A stretch of 64,000 nt of DNA from Microbacterium sp. MAH-37 (GTDB taxonomy: Bacteria; Actinomycetota; Actinomycetes; Actinomycetales; Microbacteriaceae). Position 1 is the first letter of the stretch. The number at the start of each line of letters is the position of its first letter. Positions 38,414 to 46,871 of the stretch are shown in pieces. Position numbers and translations under genes: made by a program. The stretch is taken from contig NZ_WSEN01000004.1 of assembly GCF_009758255.1 (NCBI RefSeq), positions 62,001 to 126,000 of the forward strand, given 5' to 3'. Under the pieces are notes generated by a model. That model searched no databases. It saw only the letters and a program-made list of their open reading frames with translations, and was not told the DNA's origin.

Positions 38414-39562
38414 ATGCTGTACGCCGAGGATGAGCTCGATGGTCAGGCGCTGGTCCGCCGGAGCAACCTCCGGCGGGCGCTTCAGCTGGTCTTCGACAAC
38501 TCGGGAAGCGAAACCCGCGCCGGCATCGCCCGTGCCACCGGACTCACCGCCGCGACGGCGTCCTCTCTGGTGGCGGAACTGATCGAGCAGCGCCTGATCG
38601 CCGAGGTCGGGCAGGCGGCCAGCACCGGCGGCAAGCGCGCCACCGTGCTCGCGATCGACGCGACGCTCCATCTCTTCCTCGTGGTCGTGCTGAGATACGC
38701 CGATGCGCACGCCGCGCTGATCGCCCTGGACGGCGCCTCGGTCTACGAGGAGCGCATCGTGTACTCGTCCGACGATCGCGACCAGATGATCCGGGCGATG
38801 CTCGGCAGGATCGCGCAGCGCTTCGGGCCCCGGCTGCTCGCCGCGGCCGTGCAGCTTCCCGGCGCGACCGACGGCCGTGTGGTGCTGGAGAGTGTGCAGC
38901 TGGAGTGGATCGACCTGCCGCTCGCCGACGAGCTGTCCGCACTGCTCGGTGCCCCGGTGCAGCTGGTCAACGACGTCGACGCCGAGGCTGTCGCCGAGAC
39001 GATCGCGAGCGGATCGTCGAGCGGGCGCCGGCTGTTCCTGCACATGGGCATCGGCGTCGGCGCGACCGTGACGCTGGACGGCGAGCCCGAGGCCGGGCCG
39101 CACGCCCGGATGGGCGAGATCGGGCATGTGCAGGTGGTGTTCGGCGACGACGCGCGGGCATGCCCGTGCGGACGGCGCGGATGCCTGGAGTCGGCGGCGT
39201 CGATGCCGGCGATGCTCGGCCCGGAGTTCGACGAGGGTATGGATGATGCGCAGGTCCGCGCCCTCATCGAGGCGGCTGATCCGGCGCTGCTGGCCGGCGG
39301 GGCTGTCGCCCTCGGCCGCGTGATCACGATGCTCACCGCGATGCTCGATCCCGCCGAAGTCGTGATCGGCGGTTCGGCGGCCGGGCTCGGCGAGGAGTTC
39401 CTCGACCTGGTGCGGGCCGAGACCGAACAGCCGCCGAGCGGAACGGTGCGGGTCCCTGTGCGCGGCGCGACCGGGGGGATCGTACCGTTCGCAGGAGCAG
39501 CGCAGTTCGCACTGGGTACTGCGCTGGGCGTGCGCTGGAGCGCCGCGCAGCTTGCGGAGTAG
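38414..39562 (+). CDS. ROK-family transcriptional regulator, second
   Basis: 382 residues, RBS AGAGGA. Winged-helix N-terminus (about 15-70; TRAGIARATGLTAATASSLVAELIEQ), and ROK domain with zinc cluster CPCGRRGCLESAA. Like its divergent neighbour it lacks a good phosphate loop. Lies 104 bp upstream of the amino-sugar operon, so it may control it. Together with the DeoR at the far end this gives two or three candidate regulators for one pathway. Confidence 0.9.
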   Translation: MLYAEDELDGQALVRRSNLRRALQLVFDNSGSETRAGIARATGLTAATASSLVAELIEQRLIAEVGQAASTGGKRATVLAIDATLHLFLVVVLRYADAHAALIALDGASVYEERIVYSSDDRDQMIRAMLGRIAQRFGPRLLAAAVQLPGATDGRVVLESVQLEWIDLPLADELSALLGAPVQLVNDVDAEAVAETIASGSSSGRRLFLHMGIGVGATVTLDGEPEAGPHARMGEIGHVQVVFGDDARACPCGRRGCLESAASMPAMLGPEFDEGMDDAQVRALIEAADPALLAGGAVALGRVITMLTAMLDPAEVVIGGSAAGLGEEFLDLVRAETEQPPSGTVRVPVRGATGGIVPFAGAAQFALGTALGVRWSAAQLAE

Positions 39563-39579
39563 GCTGTCCGTTCCCCGTG

Positions 39580-39610
39580 TTTTGCAGTATCATGAGCGTA
39601 ACTTGCAAAA
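39580..39610 (+). promoter_or_regulatory. Candidate operator/promoter of the amino-sugar operon
   Basis: Inverted repeat TTTTGCA (39580-39586) ... TGCAAAA (39604-39610) with an A/T-rich stretch after it. It is the only A/T-rich patch upstream of the SIS gene and the likely binding site of the DeoR or ROK regulator encoded nearby. Confidence 0.6.
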
Positions 39611-39665
39611 AACGATCATAAAACTGCACGAGCTTGGGCAGTGGATCGCCGTTGAGGAGGCAGAC

Positions 39666-40571
39666 ATGACCGAGACCCCCGCCGCCGGCGCGCACATGCG
39701 CACCGAGCTGTTCTCCCAGCCTGAGACCTGGTCCCGTGCCGCAGCTATGCGTGACGAGCAGTCGCTGCTGCCGGCATCGGGTGCCCGCGTGGCCGTCGTC
39801 GGCTGCGGCACCAGCTGGTTCATGGCGCAGTCCTACGCCGCGCTGCGCGAGGCCGCCGGCCACGGCGAGACCGACGCGTTCACCGCATCCGAGTTCCCGT
39901 TCGCACGCGACTACGACGCCATCGTCGCGCTGACGCGCTCCGGCACGACCACCGAGGTGCTCGAGCTGACCGAGCGTGTGAAGGGGAAGACTCCGGTGAT
40001 CGCCGTCGTCGGCGACACCACCTCGCCGCTGGTCGACCTGGCCGACACCGTGATCGGGCTGCCCTTCGCCGATGAGGAGTCGGTCGTGCAGACCCGGTTC
40101 GCGACCACCGCGCTGGCGCTGTTCCGTGCCTCGCTGGGCGAGTCGCTCGACCGCGCCATCGCCGACGCCGCCGGCGTGCTGTCCGATGCGGCGGCGGCCG
40201 ACCCGGCGCTCGGTGCGGCTGAGCAGTACAGCTTCCTCGGCATGGGCTGGACCATCGGCCTGGCGCACGAAGCCGGTCTGAAGATGCGCGAGTCGTCGCA
40301 GTCCTGGACCGAGTCGTACTCCGCGATGGAGTACCGCCACGGGCCGATCGCGATCGCCGCCCCCGGCCGCATCACCTGGGCCTTCGGGCAGGTGCCCGAC
40401 GGCCTCGAGGCGCAGGTCCGTGCCACGGGCGCCCGGTTCGTGCAGCATCCGATCGACCCGATGGCCGACCTGGTGCGCCTGCACAACGTCGCCCTGGAGC
40501 GCGCCGTCGCGAAGGGTCTCGACCCCGACCAGCCGCGCAACCTGACCCGCTCCGTCATCCTCGACGACTGA
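39666..40571 (+). CDS. SIS-domain sugar-phosphate isomerase/deaminase (AgaS-like)
   Basis: 301 residues, RBS GAGGAGG. Two SIS halves: VAVVGCGTSWFMAQSY and IVALTRSGTTTEVLELTE in the first, and MGWTIGLAHEAGLKMRESSQ with EYRHGP in the second. The catalytic E..RHGP segment and ~300-residue length match AgaS-type aminosugar-6-phosphate deaminase/isomerases and relatives of the GlmS isomerase domain. It heads an operon with a ROK kinase, PfkB kinase and class II aldolase, consistent with conversion of galactosamine-6-phosphate to tagatose-6-phosphate. Substrate is inferred from context. Confidence 0.85.
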   Translation: MTETPAAGAHMRTELFSQPETWSRAAAMRDEQSLLPASGARVAVVGCGTSWFMAQSYAALREAAGHGETDAFTASEFPFARDYDAIVALTRSGTTTEVLELTERVKGKTPVIAVVGDTTSPLVDLADTVIGLPFADEESVVQTRFATTALALFRASLGESLDRAIADAAGVLSDAAAADPALGAAEQYSFLGMGWTIGLAHEAGLKMRESSQSWTESYSAMEYRHGPIAIAAPGRITWAFGQVPDGLEAQVRATGARFVQHPIDPMADLVRLHNVALERAVAKGLDPDQPRNLTRSVILDD

Positions 40572-40573
40572 TC

Positions 40574-41872
40574 ATGGCTTCTCCCGACCCCCGATCCGAT
40601 CCGCGGTGGGATTCCACGGACGATTCGGCGTCCGAGCGGCGTGTCCCGGCCGGACACGCCGCCGGCGCCCCGGATCGTCCGGAGATCCCGGTGGAATCAC
40701 GCAACGCGAAGTCTCCGAGCGACGCGTCGGTGTCCGCGCGCGGTTCGGCTGCGGGGTCGGATGCGGCCGGGAAGGCCGGCTCCGGCGCAGATGCTCCCCT
40801 GGCCGATGCGTCGGCAGCCACGGATGATCCGGTGCGCGCTCGGCGTGTCGAGGCGGAACGCGCCGATGCGGAGACAGATGGTCCGGATGCGCCGACAGAT
40901 GCCGGCATCCCGGACGTCGTCTCCGACGCATCGGGCGAGCGGCTCGCCCGCGCCGCATCGATCGGCGCCGGTGCTCCGGTGCTCGCGTTCGACGTGGGCG
41001 GCACCGACATCAAGTCGGCGCTCTTCGACGCCGACGGCAACGCCGTCGGCCTGCGGCGCACGCCGACACCGGATGCCGGTGACGACATGCCCGCGCGCCT
41101 CGTGGAGCGCATCGGCGAACTGGGCGACGCTCTGCGCGCGCAGCATCCGGAGATCGTGCCGCAGGCCGTCGGGTTCGTCGTGCCCGGCATCGTCGACGCG
41201 GATGCCGGGGTGGCGGTGTTCTCCAGCAATCTCGGCCTGCGGAACGCGCCGCTGCGGATGCTTGCCGAGCAGCGCTTCGGGCTGCCGGTGGCCTTCGACC
41301 ACGACGTGGGCACGGCGAGCTGGGCCGAGTACATGCTCGGCGCCGCTCGGGACTATCCCAATTCGGTGGCGATCATCATCGGCACGGGCATCGCGGGCAC
41401 GATCCTCGTCGACGGCGTGCCGTACACGGGTGGCGGCTACGCGGGCGAGATCGGCCATTCCCCCATCGGCGAATGGCCCTGCCCGTGCGGAGCCCGCGGA
41501 TGCCTCGAGGTGGTCGCATCGGCCGGCGCTATCGCCCGGCGGTACGAGGAGGCGACGGGCGTGGAGGTGGACGGCGCCCGCGAGGTCATCGCGAGGGCCG
41601 TCGAAGGCGACGCAGTGGCGGACCAGATCTGGAACGAGGCTCTCGACGCGCTCACGATGTCGATCGCCCAGCTGACCGCGGTCGTCGCGCCCGAGGCCGT
41701 GGTGATCGGCGGCGGGCTCTCGCGGGCCGGCGGCGCGCTGTTCGACGAGCTGCGCGCCCGGCTGGCCGCACGGCTGAGCTTCCATCGCATCCCGGTGCTG
41801 ATCCCGGCCGAACTCTCCGGCAACGCCGGCATCCTCGGCTCCGCGCTGCGCGCACGGCGGGTGGTCGCATGA
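40574..41872 (+). CDS. ROK-family sugar kinase with a repeat-derived N-terminal extension
   Basis: 432 residues; normal ROK kinases are about 300. The kinase proper starts near residue 135 with phosphate loop AFDVGGTDIKSALFD, and continues with NDVGTASWAEY-like active-site Asp (FDHDVGTA), HSPIGEWPCPCGARGCLE (zinc cluster), and EAVVIGGGL. The first 130 residues are of low complexity (Asp/Ala/Ser/Arg) and are encoded by palindromic repeat DNA (40608-40703 and around 40820-40940). By context an N-acetylgalactosamine/galactosamine or related hexosamine kinase. Two bases after the SIS stop. Confidence 0.85.
   Translation: MASPDPRSDPRWDSTDDSASERRVPAGHAAGAPDRPEIPVESRNAKSPSDASVSARGSAAGSDAAGKAGSGADAPLADASAATDDPVRARRVEAERADAETDGPDAPTDAGIPDVVSDASGERLARAASIGAGAPVLAFDVGGTDIKSALFDADGNAVGLRRTPTPDAGDDMPARLVERIGELGDALRAQHPEIVPQAVGFVVPGIVDADAGVAVFSSNLGLRNAPLRMLAEQRFGLPVAFDHDVGTASWAEYMLGAARDYPNSVAIIIGTGIAGTILVDGVPYTGGGYAGEIGHSPIGEWPCPCGARGCLEVVASAGAIARRYEEATGVEVDGAREVIARAVEGDAVADQIWNEALDALTMSIAQLTAVVAPEAVVIGGGLSRAGGALFDELRARLAARLSFHRIPVLIPAELSGNAGILGSALRARRVVA
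40608..40703. repeat. Large imperfect palindrome in the ROK kinase gene
   Basis: Left part GTGGGATTCCACGGACGATT, right part CCGGATCGTCC...GGTGGAATCAC, with the central hairpin GGCGTGTCC-cggcc-GGACACGCC region. Its reverse complement ends like the 84-bp element (TCGTCCGTGGAATCC), so it is likely a copy in the opposite orientation. A second, forward-looking piece lies at about 40820-40940. Confidence 0.7.
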
Positions 41873-41999
41873 TCGCCTCGCCCGGGCACGGATGCGCGGT
41901 CCGGGTACGGGCGGGCGTCGTGCAGCTGTTCCCGGACCGTGCAGGTGTACCCGCGTGCCCGGCCCGCGTCGTGCAGGTGTGTCGGGCGGTGGTGACCGC
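41873..41999. repeat. Inserted repeat between the ROK kinase and PfkB genes, flanked by a short duplication
   Basis: The ROK gene ends ...GTGGTCGCATGATCG and the PfkB gene starts at ...GGTGGTGACCGCATGATCG. Both copies read GCATGATCG, in which the kinase stop (TGA) and the PfkB start (ATG) would overlap as ATGA. The 127 bp between them (with GTACCCG/CGGGTAC inverted parts and repeated CGTCGTGCAG words) looks inserted, with a target-like duplication at each end. Confidence 0.65.
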
Positions 42000-43304
42000 A
42001 TGATCGTCACCGTCACTCCGAACCCCGCGCTGGACCTCACCTGGCACGTCGAGAAGATCGTGCCCGGCGGCACGCACCGAGCGGATGCCGGCGCCGTGCG
42101 CGCCGGCGGCAAGGGGCTGAACGTCGCCCGGGTGGCGCACGCGGCCGGGGCAGATGTCATCGCCGTGACCACGGCGGGCGGTGCGACAGGCGAGGAGTTC
42201 CGGGCCGAACTGACCGCCGCCGGCGTGCCCGCCGTACTGGTGCCGGTCGTCGCCGCGACCCGGCGCAGCATCGCGCTGGTCGACGAGGCGCTCGGCGACA
42301 CGACGATCGTGAACGAGCGCGGCATCGCCCCGACGGATGCCGAGTGGCAGGCCCTTCGGGACGCGGTGGCCGGCGCGCTGAGCTCGGCTGCTCGTCCAGG
42401 TCGCGCTTCTCGTCGTTCCGACGCGTCGAAACCGACAGCTTCTGCGACCGGAGCGGGGCAGACACCCCCGGTCCTGGCGATCTCCGGCAGCGTCCCGCCG
42501 GGTACCCCCGACGATCTGCTGCCGTCGCTGATCGCCCTCGGCCGCGAGGCCGGCGCGATCGTGGTCGCCGACACGTCCGGCCCTGCACTGCTGCGCGCGG
42601 CGGATGCCGGTGCCGACGTGCTCAAGCCGAACGCGGCCGAGCTGGCGGAGGCGACCGGCATCGCCGATCCGATCGAGGGGGCACGCGAGCTGCTGCGTCG
42701 CGGTGCCTCGCTGATCCTGCTCTCCCGCGGAGCCGAGGGCATGCTCGCGGTCTCCGCCGACAGTGCCGGGGCCGTTGGGAATCACGGATCGTCCGGTCCG
42801 GTTTCGGAGGGTCAGGTCGCGCCGCGCCGTGACGAGGAACTCTCGTCCGTGGCATCCGACGCGTTCGCGGAGTCCTCGGTCGCCGCCGTCGCGCCGGTCG
42901 ATGACCACGGATCGTCCGGTTTGGTGCCGGAGGGCCGCTCCGCGGCGCGCCGTGGCCAGGGGGTCTCGTCTGTGGCATCCGACAGCCTCGAGGTGATCTC
43001 CGCCCGCCTGCCGGATGCCCTCGCCGGGAACCCGACCGGTGCCGGTGACGCGGCGGTGTCCGCGGCCGCTGTGCTGCTCGCCGAGGGCATCCGCGACCCC
43101 GAGGCCATCCTGCGTCGCGCGACCGCGTGGTCTGCGGCCGCCGTCCTCATGCCGCTCGCCGGCGACATCCACCCGTCCTGGCCCGACCTCGAGGCCGCCG
43201 TCATCATCACCCGCGAGACTTCTCTCCCCGCACGAGAACCCGTTGCCGACGCGACGTCTGGTGCACAGACGGAAGTCTCGCCCGAAGCGAAGGACACAGT
43301 ATGA
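42000..43304 (+). CDS. PfkB-family sugar-phosphate kinase (1-phosphofructokinase/tagatose-6-phosphate kinase type) with insertions
   Basis: 434 residues against about 310 normally. Typical start IVTVTPNPALDLTW, then AGGKGLNVARVAHAAGADV, and the catalytic GNPTGAGDAA with anion-hole GAGD near residue 345. Two inserts explain the extra length: about 29 residues at 130-158 (PGRASRRSDASKPTA) and about 75 residues at 258-333 containing two copies of an 81-84 bp repeat (NHGSSGPVSEGQ... and DHGSSGLVPEGR...). Both lie between conserved core strands. In the operon it would phosphorylate tagatose-6-phosphate or fructose-1-phosphate for the next aldolase. Confidence 0.88.
   Translation: MIVTVTPNPALDLTWHVEKIVPGGTHRADAGAVRAGGKGLNVARVAHAAGADVIAVTTAGGATGEEFRAELTAAGVPAVLVPVVAATRRSIALVDEALGDTTIVNERGIAPTDAEWQALRDAVAGALSSAARPGRASRRSDASKPTASATGAGQTPPVLAISGSVPPGTPDDLLPSLIALGREAGAIVVADTSGPALLRAADAGADVLKPNAAELAEATGIADPIEGARELLRRGASLILLSRGAEGMLAVSADSAGAVGNHGSSGPVSEGQVAPRRDEELSSVASDAFAESSVAAVAPVDDHGSSGLVPEGRSAARRGQGVSSVASDSLEVISARLPDALAGNPTGAGDAAVSAAAVLLAEGIRDPEAILRRATAWSAAAVLMPLAGDIHPSWPDLEAAVIITRETSLPAREPVADATSGAQTEVSPEAKDTV
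42778..42860. repeat. 84-bp-type coding element in the PfkB gene, copy A
   Basis: Runs from GGAATCACGGATCGTCCGG to TCGTCCGTGGCATCCGAC. Same ends and central GCGCCGCGC as the elements at 59236, 61243 and 61369; read on the opposite strand relative to those genes. Confidence 0.75.
42903..42983. repeat. 84-bp-type coding element in the PfkB gene, copy B
   Basis: From ACCACGGATCGTCCGGT to TCGTCTGTGGCATCCGAC, 42 bp after copy A. About two-thirds identical to copy A by eye. Confidence 0.75.
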
Positions 43305-44182
43305 CCCTCGTCTCCGCCCGCGACCTCGTGACGGATGCCGCCTGGAACGGCAACGGCATCGGGGCCTTCAACGTGATCCATCTCGAGACCGCCGAGGCGC
43401 TCGTGGAGGCATCCGCCCGTGCCGCGCTCCCGGTGATCCTGCAGATCTCGCAGAACTGCGCCGACTACCACGGCGGTCTCGAGCCGATCGCGCTGGCGAC
43501 GCTCGCGCTCGCCCGCCGCGCCGAGACGCCGGTCGCGGTGCACCTCGACCACGCCGAGCGGCCCGAGCTCGTGCACGAGGCGATCGACCTCGGGTTCGGC
43601 TCGGTGATGTTCGACGGCGGCAAGCTCGAGTACGCCGAGAACGTCGCGCTGACCGCCGCCGTCGTCGACCGCGCGCACGCCGCCGGCGTGTACGTCGAGG
43701 GCGAGCTGGGCGAGGTCGGCGGCAAGGACGGCGCGCACGCCCCAGGCGTCCGCACAAACCCCGACGAGGCCCGCGCGTTCGTGGCCGAGACCGGTGTCGA
43801 CGCGCTGGCCGTGGCCGTCGGCTCGTCGCACGCGATGCTCGACCGCTCGGCATCCCTCGACCTCGACCTCATCCTGCGCCTGCGCGAGGCGCTGCGGGGA
43901 TGCGGTCGGGACGCGACCGATGTGCCGCTGGTGCTGCACGGGTCGTCGGGCGTCCCCGACGACGTCATCACCGACGCGGTCCGAGCCGGCATGACGAAGA
44001 TCAACGTCTCGACGCACCTGAACGGCTTCTTCACCCGCGCGGTGCGCGAGCGGCTCGCCGCCGACGAGAGACTCGTCGACTCGCGCAAGTACATCTCACC
44101 GGCACGGGATGCCGTGGCCGCGGAGGCCGCGCGGATGCTGCGACTTTTCGCCCTGGAGCCTGACGCCAAGGAGACCCCATGA
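43301..44182 (+). CDS. Class II (zinc) ketose-bisphosphate aldolase
   Basis: 293 residues, ATGA-coupled to the kinase. Zinc ligands are visible: VHLDHAE (catalytic Asp and metal His), EGELGEVGGKD (Glu), and LHGSSGVPDD (His). NVIHLETAEALVEA and KINVSTHLNGFFT are further family blocks. GatY/KbaY-type aldolases split tagatose-1,6-bisphosphate, and FbaA-type split fructose-1,6-bisphosphate; with an AgaS-like SIS protein in front, tagatose-bisphosphate is favoured. Confidence 0.9.
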   Translation: MTLVSARDLVTDAAWNGNGIGAFNVIHLETAEALVEASARAALPVILQISQNCADYHGGLEPIALATLALARRAETPVAVHLDHAERPELVHEAIDLGFGSVMFDGGKLEYAENVALTAAVVDRAHAAGVYVEGELGEVGGKDGAHAPGVRTNPDEARAFVAETGVDALAVAVGSSHAMLDRSASLDLDLILRLREALRGCGRDATDVPLVLHGSSGVPDDVITDAVRAGMTKINVSTHLNGFFTRAVRERLAADERLVDSRKYISPARDAVAAEAARMLRLFALEPDAKETP

Positions 44183-44955
44183 ACCGCGCCGCCCGTCTGA
44201 ACGCGATCCTCGAAGTGCTCGGCGAGCAGGGCGAGGTCAGCGTCGAAGAGCTCGTGGAACGATTCGGGGCGTCCGCCGCGACGACACGACGCGACCTGGA
44301 CAGCCTCGCCGAGCGCCGGCTGCTCACCCGCACCCACGGCGGGGCGGTCGCGCAGTCCGTCGCCTACGAGCTGCCGATCCGGTACAAGAGCCATCTGCGC
44401 ACCGACGAGAAGGAGCGCATCGCGGCTGCGGCATCCGCTCTCGTCGCGCCGGGGTCGGTCGTCGGCCTGTCCGGCGGCACCACGACCACGGCGATCGCCG
44501 CGGCACTCGCCGCCCGCGACGACCTGGCCGACCACGGCCTGACGGTCGTGACCAACGCGGTGAACATCGGGGCGCAGCTCGCGATGCGCCCCGAGATCAA
44601 GGTCGTGGTGACCGGCGGTGTCATCCGCTCGCGCAGCTACGAACTGGTGGGGCCCTTCGTCGCGCAGCTGCTCGAGGGGCTGTGGCTGGACATCTCGTTC
44701 ATCGGCATCAACGGGCTGTCGCCGGCCGGTGTCGCGACCACGCACGACGAGGCCGAAGCCGACGTGAACCGCATCATGGCGGAGCGCTCGCGCCGTGCCG
44801 CGATCGTCGCAGACTCGTCGAAGATCGGCGTCGAGACCTTCGCCGCCGTCGGCGATTCCGAGCTGTTCTCGACGATCATCACGGATGCCGGGGCGCCGGA
44901 GTCCGCCCGCGCCGAGCTGGAGGCCCTGGGCTACGAGGTCCGCATCGCGGACTGA
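44179..44955 (+). CDS. DeoR-family transcriptional regulator
   Basis: 258 residues, ATGA-coupled to the aldolase. N-terminal HTH (about 5-55; VSVEELVERFGASAATTRRDLDSLAERRLLTRTHGGA) and the DeoR sugar-phosphate sensor (SGGTTTTAIAAALA, DISFIGINGLSPAG). As in E. coli aga and other sugar operons it probably represses its own operon, responding to a sugar phosphate. Candidate operator at 39580-39610. Confidence 0.92.
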   Translation: MNRAARLNAILEVLGEQGEVSVEELVERFGASAATTRRDLDSLAERRLLTRTHGGAVAQSVAYELPIRYKSHLRTDEKERIAAAASALVAPGSVVGLSGGTTTTAIAAALAARDDLADHGLTVVTNAVNIGAQLAMRPEIKVVVTGGVIRSRSYELVGPFVAQLLEGLWLDISFIGINGLSPAGVATTHDEAEADVNRIMAERSRRAAIVADSSKIGVETFAAVGDSELFSTIITDAGAPESARAELEALGYEVRIAD

Positions 44956-44971
44956 ATGCGGCCTCCGGCCC

Positions 44972-45032
44972 TGGGGAATGTCCCTTTTGGCCGCTTCCCG
45001 GCGTCGGATGCGGCTATCCGCGACATTCCCCA
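44972..45032. repeat. Inverted repeat between the deoR-type and lrp-type genes
   Basis: TGGGGAATGTC (44972-44982) and GACATTCCCCA (45022-45032) are exact complements about 39 nt apart, in the gap between convergent genes. It could be a bidirectional terminator or another palindromic element. Confidence 0.55.
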
Positions 45033-45045
45033 CAGGGGGATGCGG

Positions 45046-45519
45046 CTACAGCCCGCGCTTGCCGGCGGCCTGCGCGAAGATCAGAGACGTGCTCGTCGAC
45101 GCCACCTCGGGCTGCAGGCTGAGCGTGTCGGACACCAGCTCGCGCAGCGCCGGGGCATCCGCCACCGCGACGTGCACCATGAAGTCGCGATCGCCGGCGA
45201 GGAAGTACACCCGCTGCGTCGCGGGCAGATCCTCCAGGTAGGCCTGGAACCGGCGAAGGTCTCCGCGGGCGTGCGCGTGCAGCCGGATGGTGATCAGCGC
45301 CTCGAGGTGCAGTCCCATCGCCGCCGGTGAGATCTCCGCGTGGAAGCCCACGATCACCCCGCGGGCCTGCAGCGCGCGCACCCGCTTCAGGCACGTCGAC
45401 TCGGCGATCCCGGCCCGCGCAGCGAGCTCGGTGTTCGAGATGCGGCCGTTGCGGCTGAGCTCCGACAGCAGCGTGCGGTCGACGGCATCCAGGGGTCCCG
45501 AGGATTCGATCTCCGGCAT
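45046..45519 (-). CDS. Lrp/AsnC-family transcriptional regulator
   Basis: 157 residues, usual length. HTH near the N-terminus (NGRISNTELAARAGIAESTCLKRVRALQARGVI) and the RAM ligand-binding domain (ITIRLHAHARGDLRRF, VYFLAGDRDFMVHVAVAD). The start at 45519 has GAGGAA 8 nt upstream; a longer in-frame start at 45567 is unlikely. Divergent from a D-amino-acid dehydrogenase gene, which it probably controls in response to an amino acid. Confidence 0.9.
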   Translation of the reverse strand: MPEIESSGPLDAVDRTLLSELSRNGRISNTELAARAGIAESTCLKRVRALQARGVIVGFHAEISPAAMGLHLEALITIRLHAHARGDLRRFQAYLEDLPATQRVYFLAGDRDFMVHVAVADAPALRELVSDTLSLQPEVASTSTSLIFAQAAGKRGL

Positions 45520-45571
45520 GGGCAGTTCCTCGCTCCGACGCGCAGTTTCCGGCAGGTTCAACAGCATCCTA

Positions 45572-45584
45572 CGAAGAATCTTCG
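45572..45584. promoter_or_regulatory. Lrp-type operator
   Basis: CGAAGAATCTTCG, perfect 6-bp arms around a single base, in the 125-bp region between the lrp-like gene and the dehydrogenase gene. A weak -10 (CATAAT) for the dehydrogenase lies 30 bp further on. Confidence 0.6.
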
Positions 45585-45644
45585 ACAAGCCTCCATAGAC
45601 GTCCTCGGAATCCTCATAATCTCTGGTGAGAGAAGGAGTACGCA

Positions 45645-46868
45645 ATGTCGCGGTCGATCGTCATCGGAGCGGGCATGGTGGGTCTCGCCACCGCCTGGCA
45701 TCTGCAGGAGCGCGGAGTCGAGGTCACGGTCATCGACCGGGTCGGCGTCGCCGCCGGCTCGTCCTGGGGGAACGCCGGCTGGCTCACCCCCGGTAAGACG
45801 ATCCCGCTGGCGGACCCCTCCCTGTGGACCTACGGGCCGAAGGCCCTGCTCGACCCGGATGCCGCGCTGCACGTGCCGTTCCGGGTGGATGCCGGGCTGT
45901 GGACCTTCCTCGCGCAGTTCGCCGCCCACGGTACGAACAGGGCCTGGGACAGGACCATGGCCGACCTCACGCCGATCGACAAGATCGCGCTCGCCGGGTT
46001 CGACGAGTTGCAGGCCGGCGGCGTCGACGCCTGGACACGCGAGGGTCCGTTCGTGATCGGTTTCAAGGAGGAGGCGCACTCCAAGGGCTTCCTGCACGAG
46101 GTCGCCGGTGTCGTGCGGCACGGACAGGACGTGCCGATGGAGCGCCTCGACACGCCCACCGACCTCGCGCCGGTGCTGTCGGATGCCGTGAAGGTCGTCT
46201 ACCGCCTCGACAACCAGCGCTTCCTCGAGCCGGCGCCCTACGTCGAGGCGCTCGGTGCCGCCGTGGTCGCGCGGGGCGCGACGCTGATCACCGGCCTCGA
46301 GGTGATGGACGTGGCATCCACTCGCAAGCCCGTGGTGCTGCTCTCGAACGGCGAGCGCATGGAGGCCGACTCGGTCGTCATCGCCACCGGCGCGTGGATG
46401 CCGAAGCTGGCCCGCAAGCTCGGCGTGCGCACCCGTGTGCAGGCCGGCCGCGGATACTCCTTCACCGTCGAGACCGAGAAGACGCAGGAGCATCCGGTGT
46501 ACCTGCCGTACCAGCGCATCGCGTGCACGCCGTACCAGGGCCGGTTCCGCATCGCCGGCACCATGGAGTTCCGTCGCCCCGACGAGCCGTTCCAGCACCG
46601 CCGGATCCAGGCGATCATCGAGCAGGCGCGCGAGATGTTCACCGGCGTCGACCTCGACGACCGTCACGACGAGTGGGTCGGCTCGCGTCCGGTCACGCCC
46701 GACGGGCTGCCGCTGGTCGGTGCGACCAAGGCCCCCAACGTGTACGTCGGCGGCGGTCACGGCATGTGGGGCATCGTGCTCGGCCCTGTCACCGGCAAGC
46801 TGCTCGCCGAGCAGATCGTGACCGGCCGCGTCGACCCGGCGATCAAGCCGTTCGATCCGCTGCGGTAG
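45645..46868 (+). CDS. D-amino-acid dehydrogenase-like FAD oxidoreductase (DadA family)
   Basis: 407 residues, RBS AAGGAG. FAD-binding GAGMVGLATAWHL (about 7-19), the SSWGNAGWLTPG segment, VVIATGAWMP, and the C-terminal GGGHGMWGIVLGPVTGKLLAE are standard DadA features. Deaminates a D-amino acid (or proline-like) substrate, passing electrons to the membrane. Under Lrp-type control by context. Exact substrate unknown. Confidence 0.88.
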   Translation: MSRSIVIGAGMVGLATAWHLQERGVEVTVIDRVGVAAGSSWGNAGWLTPGKTIPLADPSLWTYGPKALLDPDAALHVPFRVDAGLWTFLAQFAAHGTNRAWDRTMADLTPIDKIALAGFDELQAGGVDAWTREGPFVIGFKEEAHSKGFLHEVAGVVRHGQDVPMERLDTPTDLAPVLSDAVKVVYRLDNQRFLEPAPYVEALGAAVVARGATLITGLEVMDVASTRKPVVLLSNGERMEADSVVIATGAWMPKLARKLGVRTRVQAGRGYSFTVETEKTQEHPVYLPYQRIACTPYQGRFRIAGTMEFRRPDEPFQHRRIQAIIEQAREMFTGVDLDDRHDEWVGSRPVTPDGLPLVGATKAPNVYVGGGHGMWGIVLGPVTGKLLAEQIVTGRVDPAIKPFDPLR

Positions 46869-46871
46869 GCC

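Noticed and set aside
40608..42983. Insertion sequence remnants
   Set aside because: No transposase frame or typical IS ends; the repeats are short palindromes without their own coding capacity.
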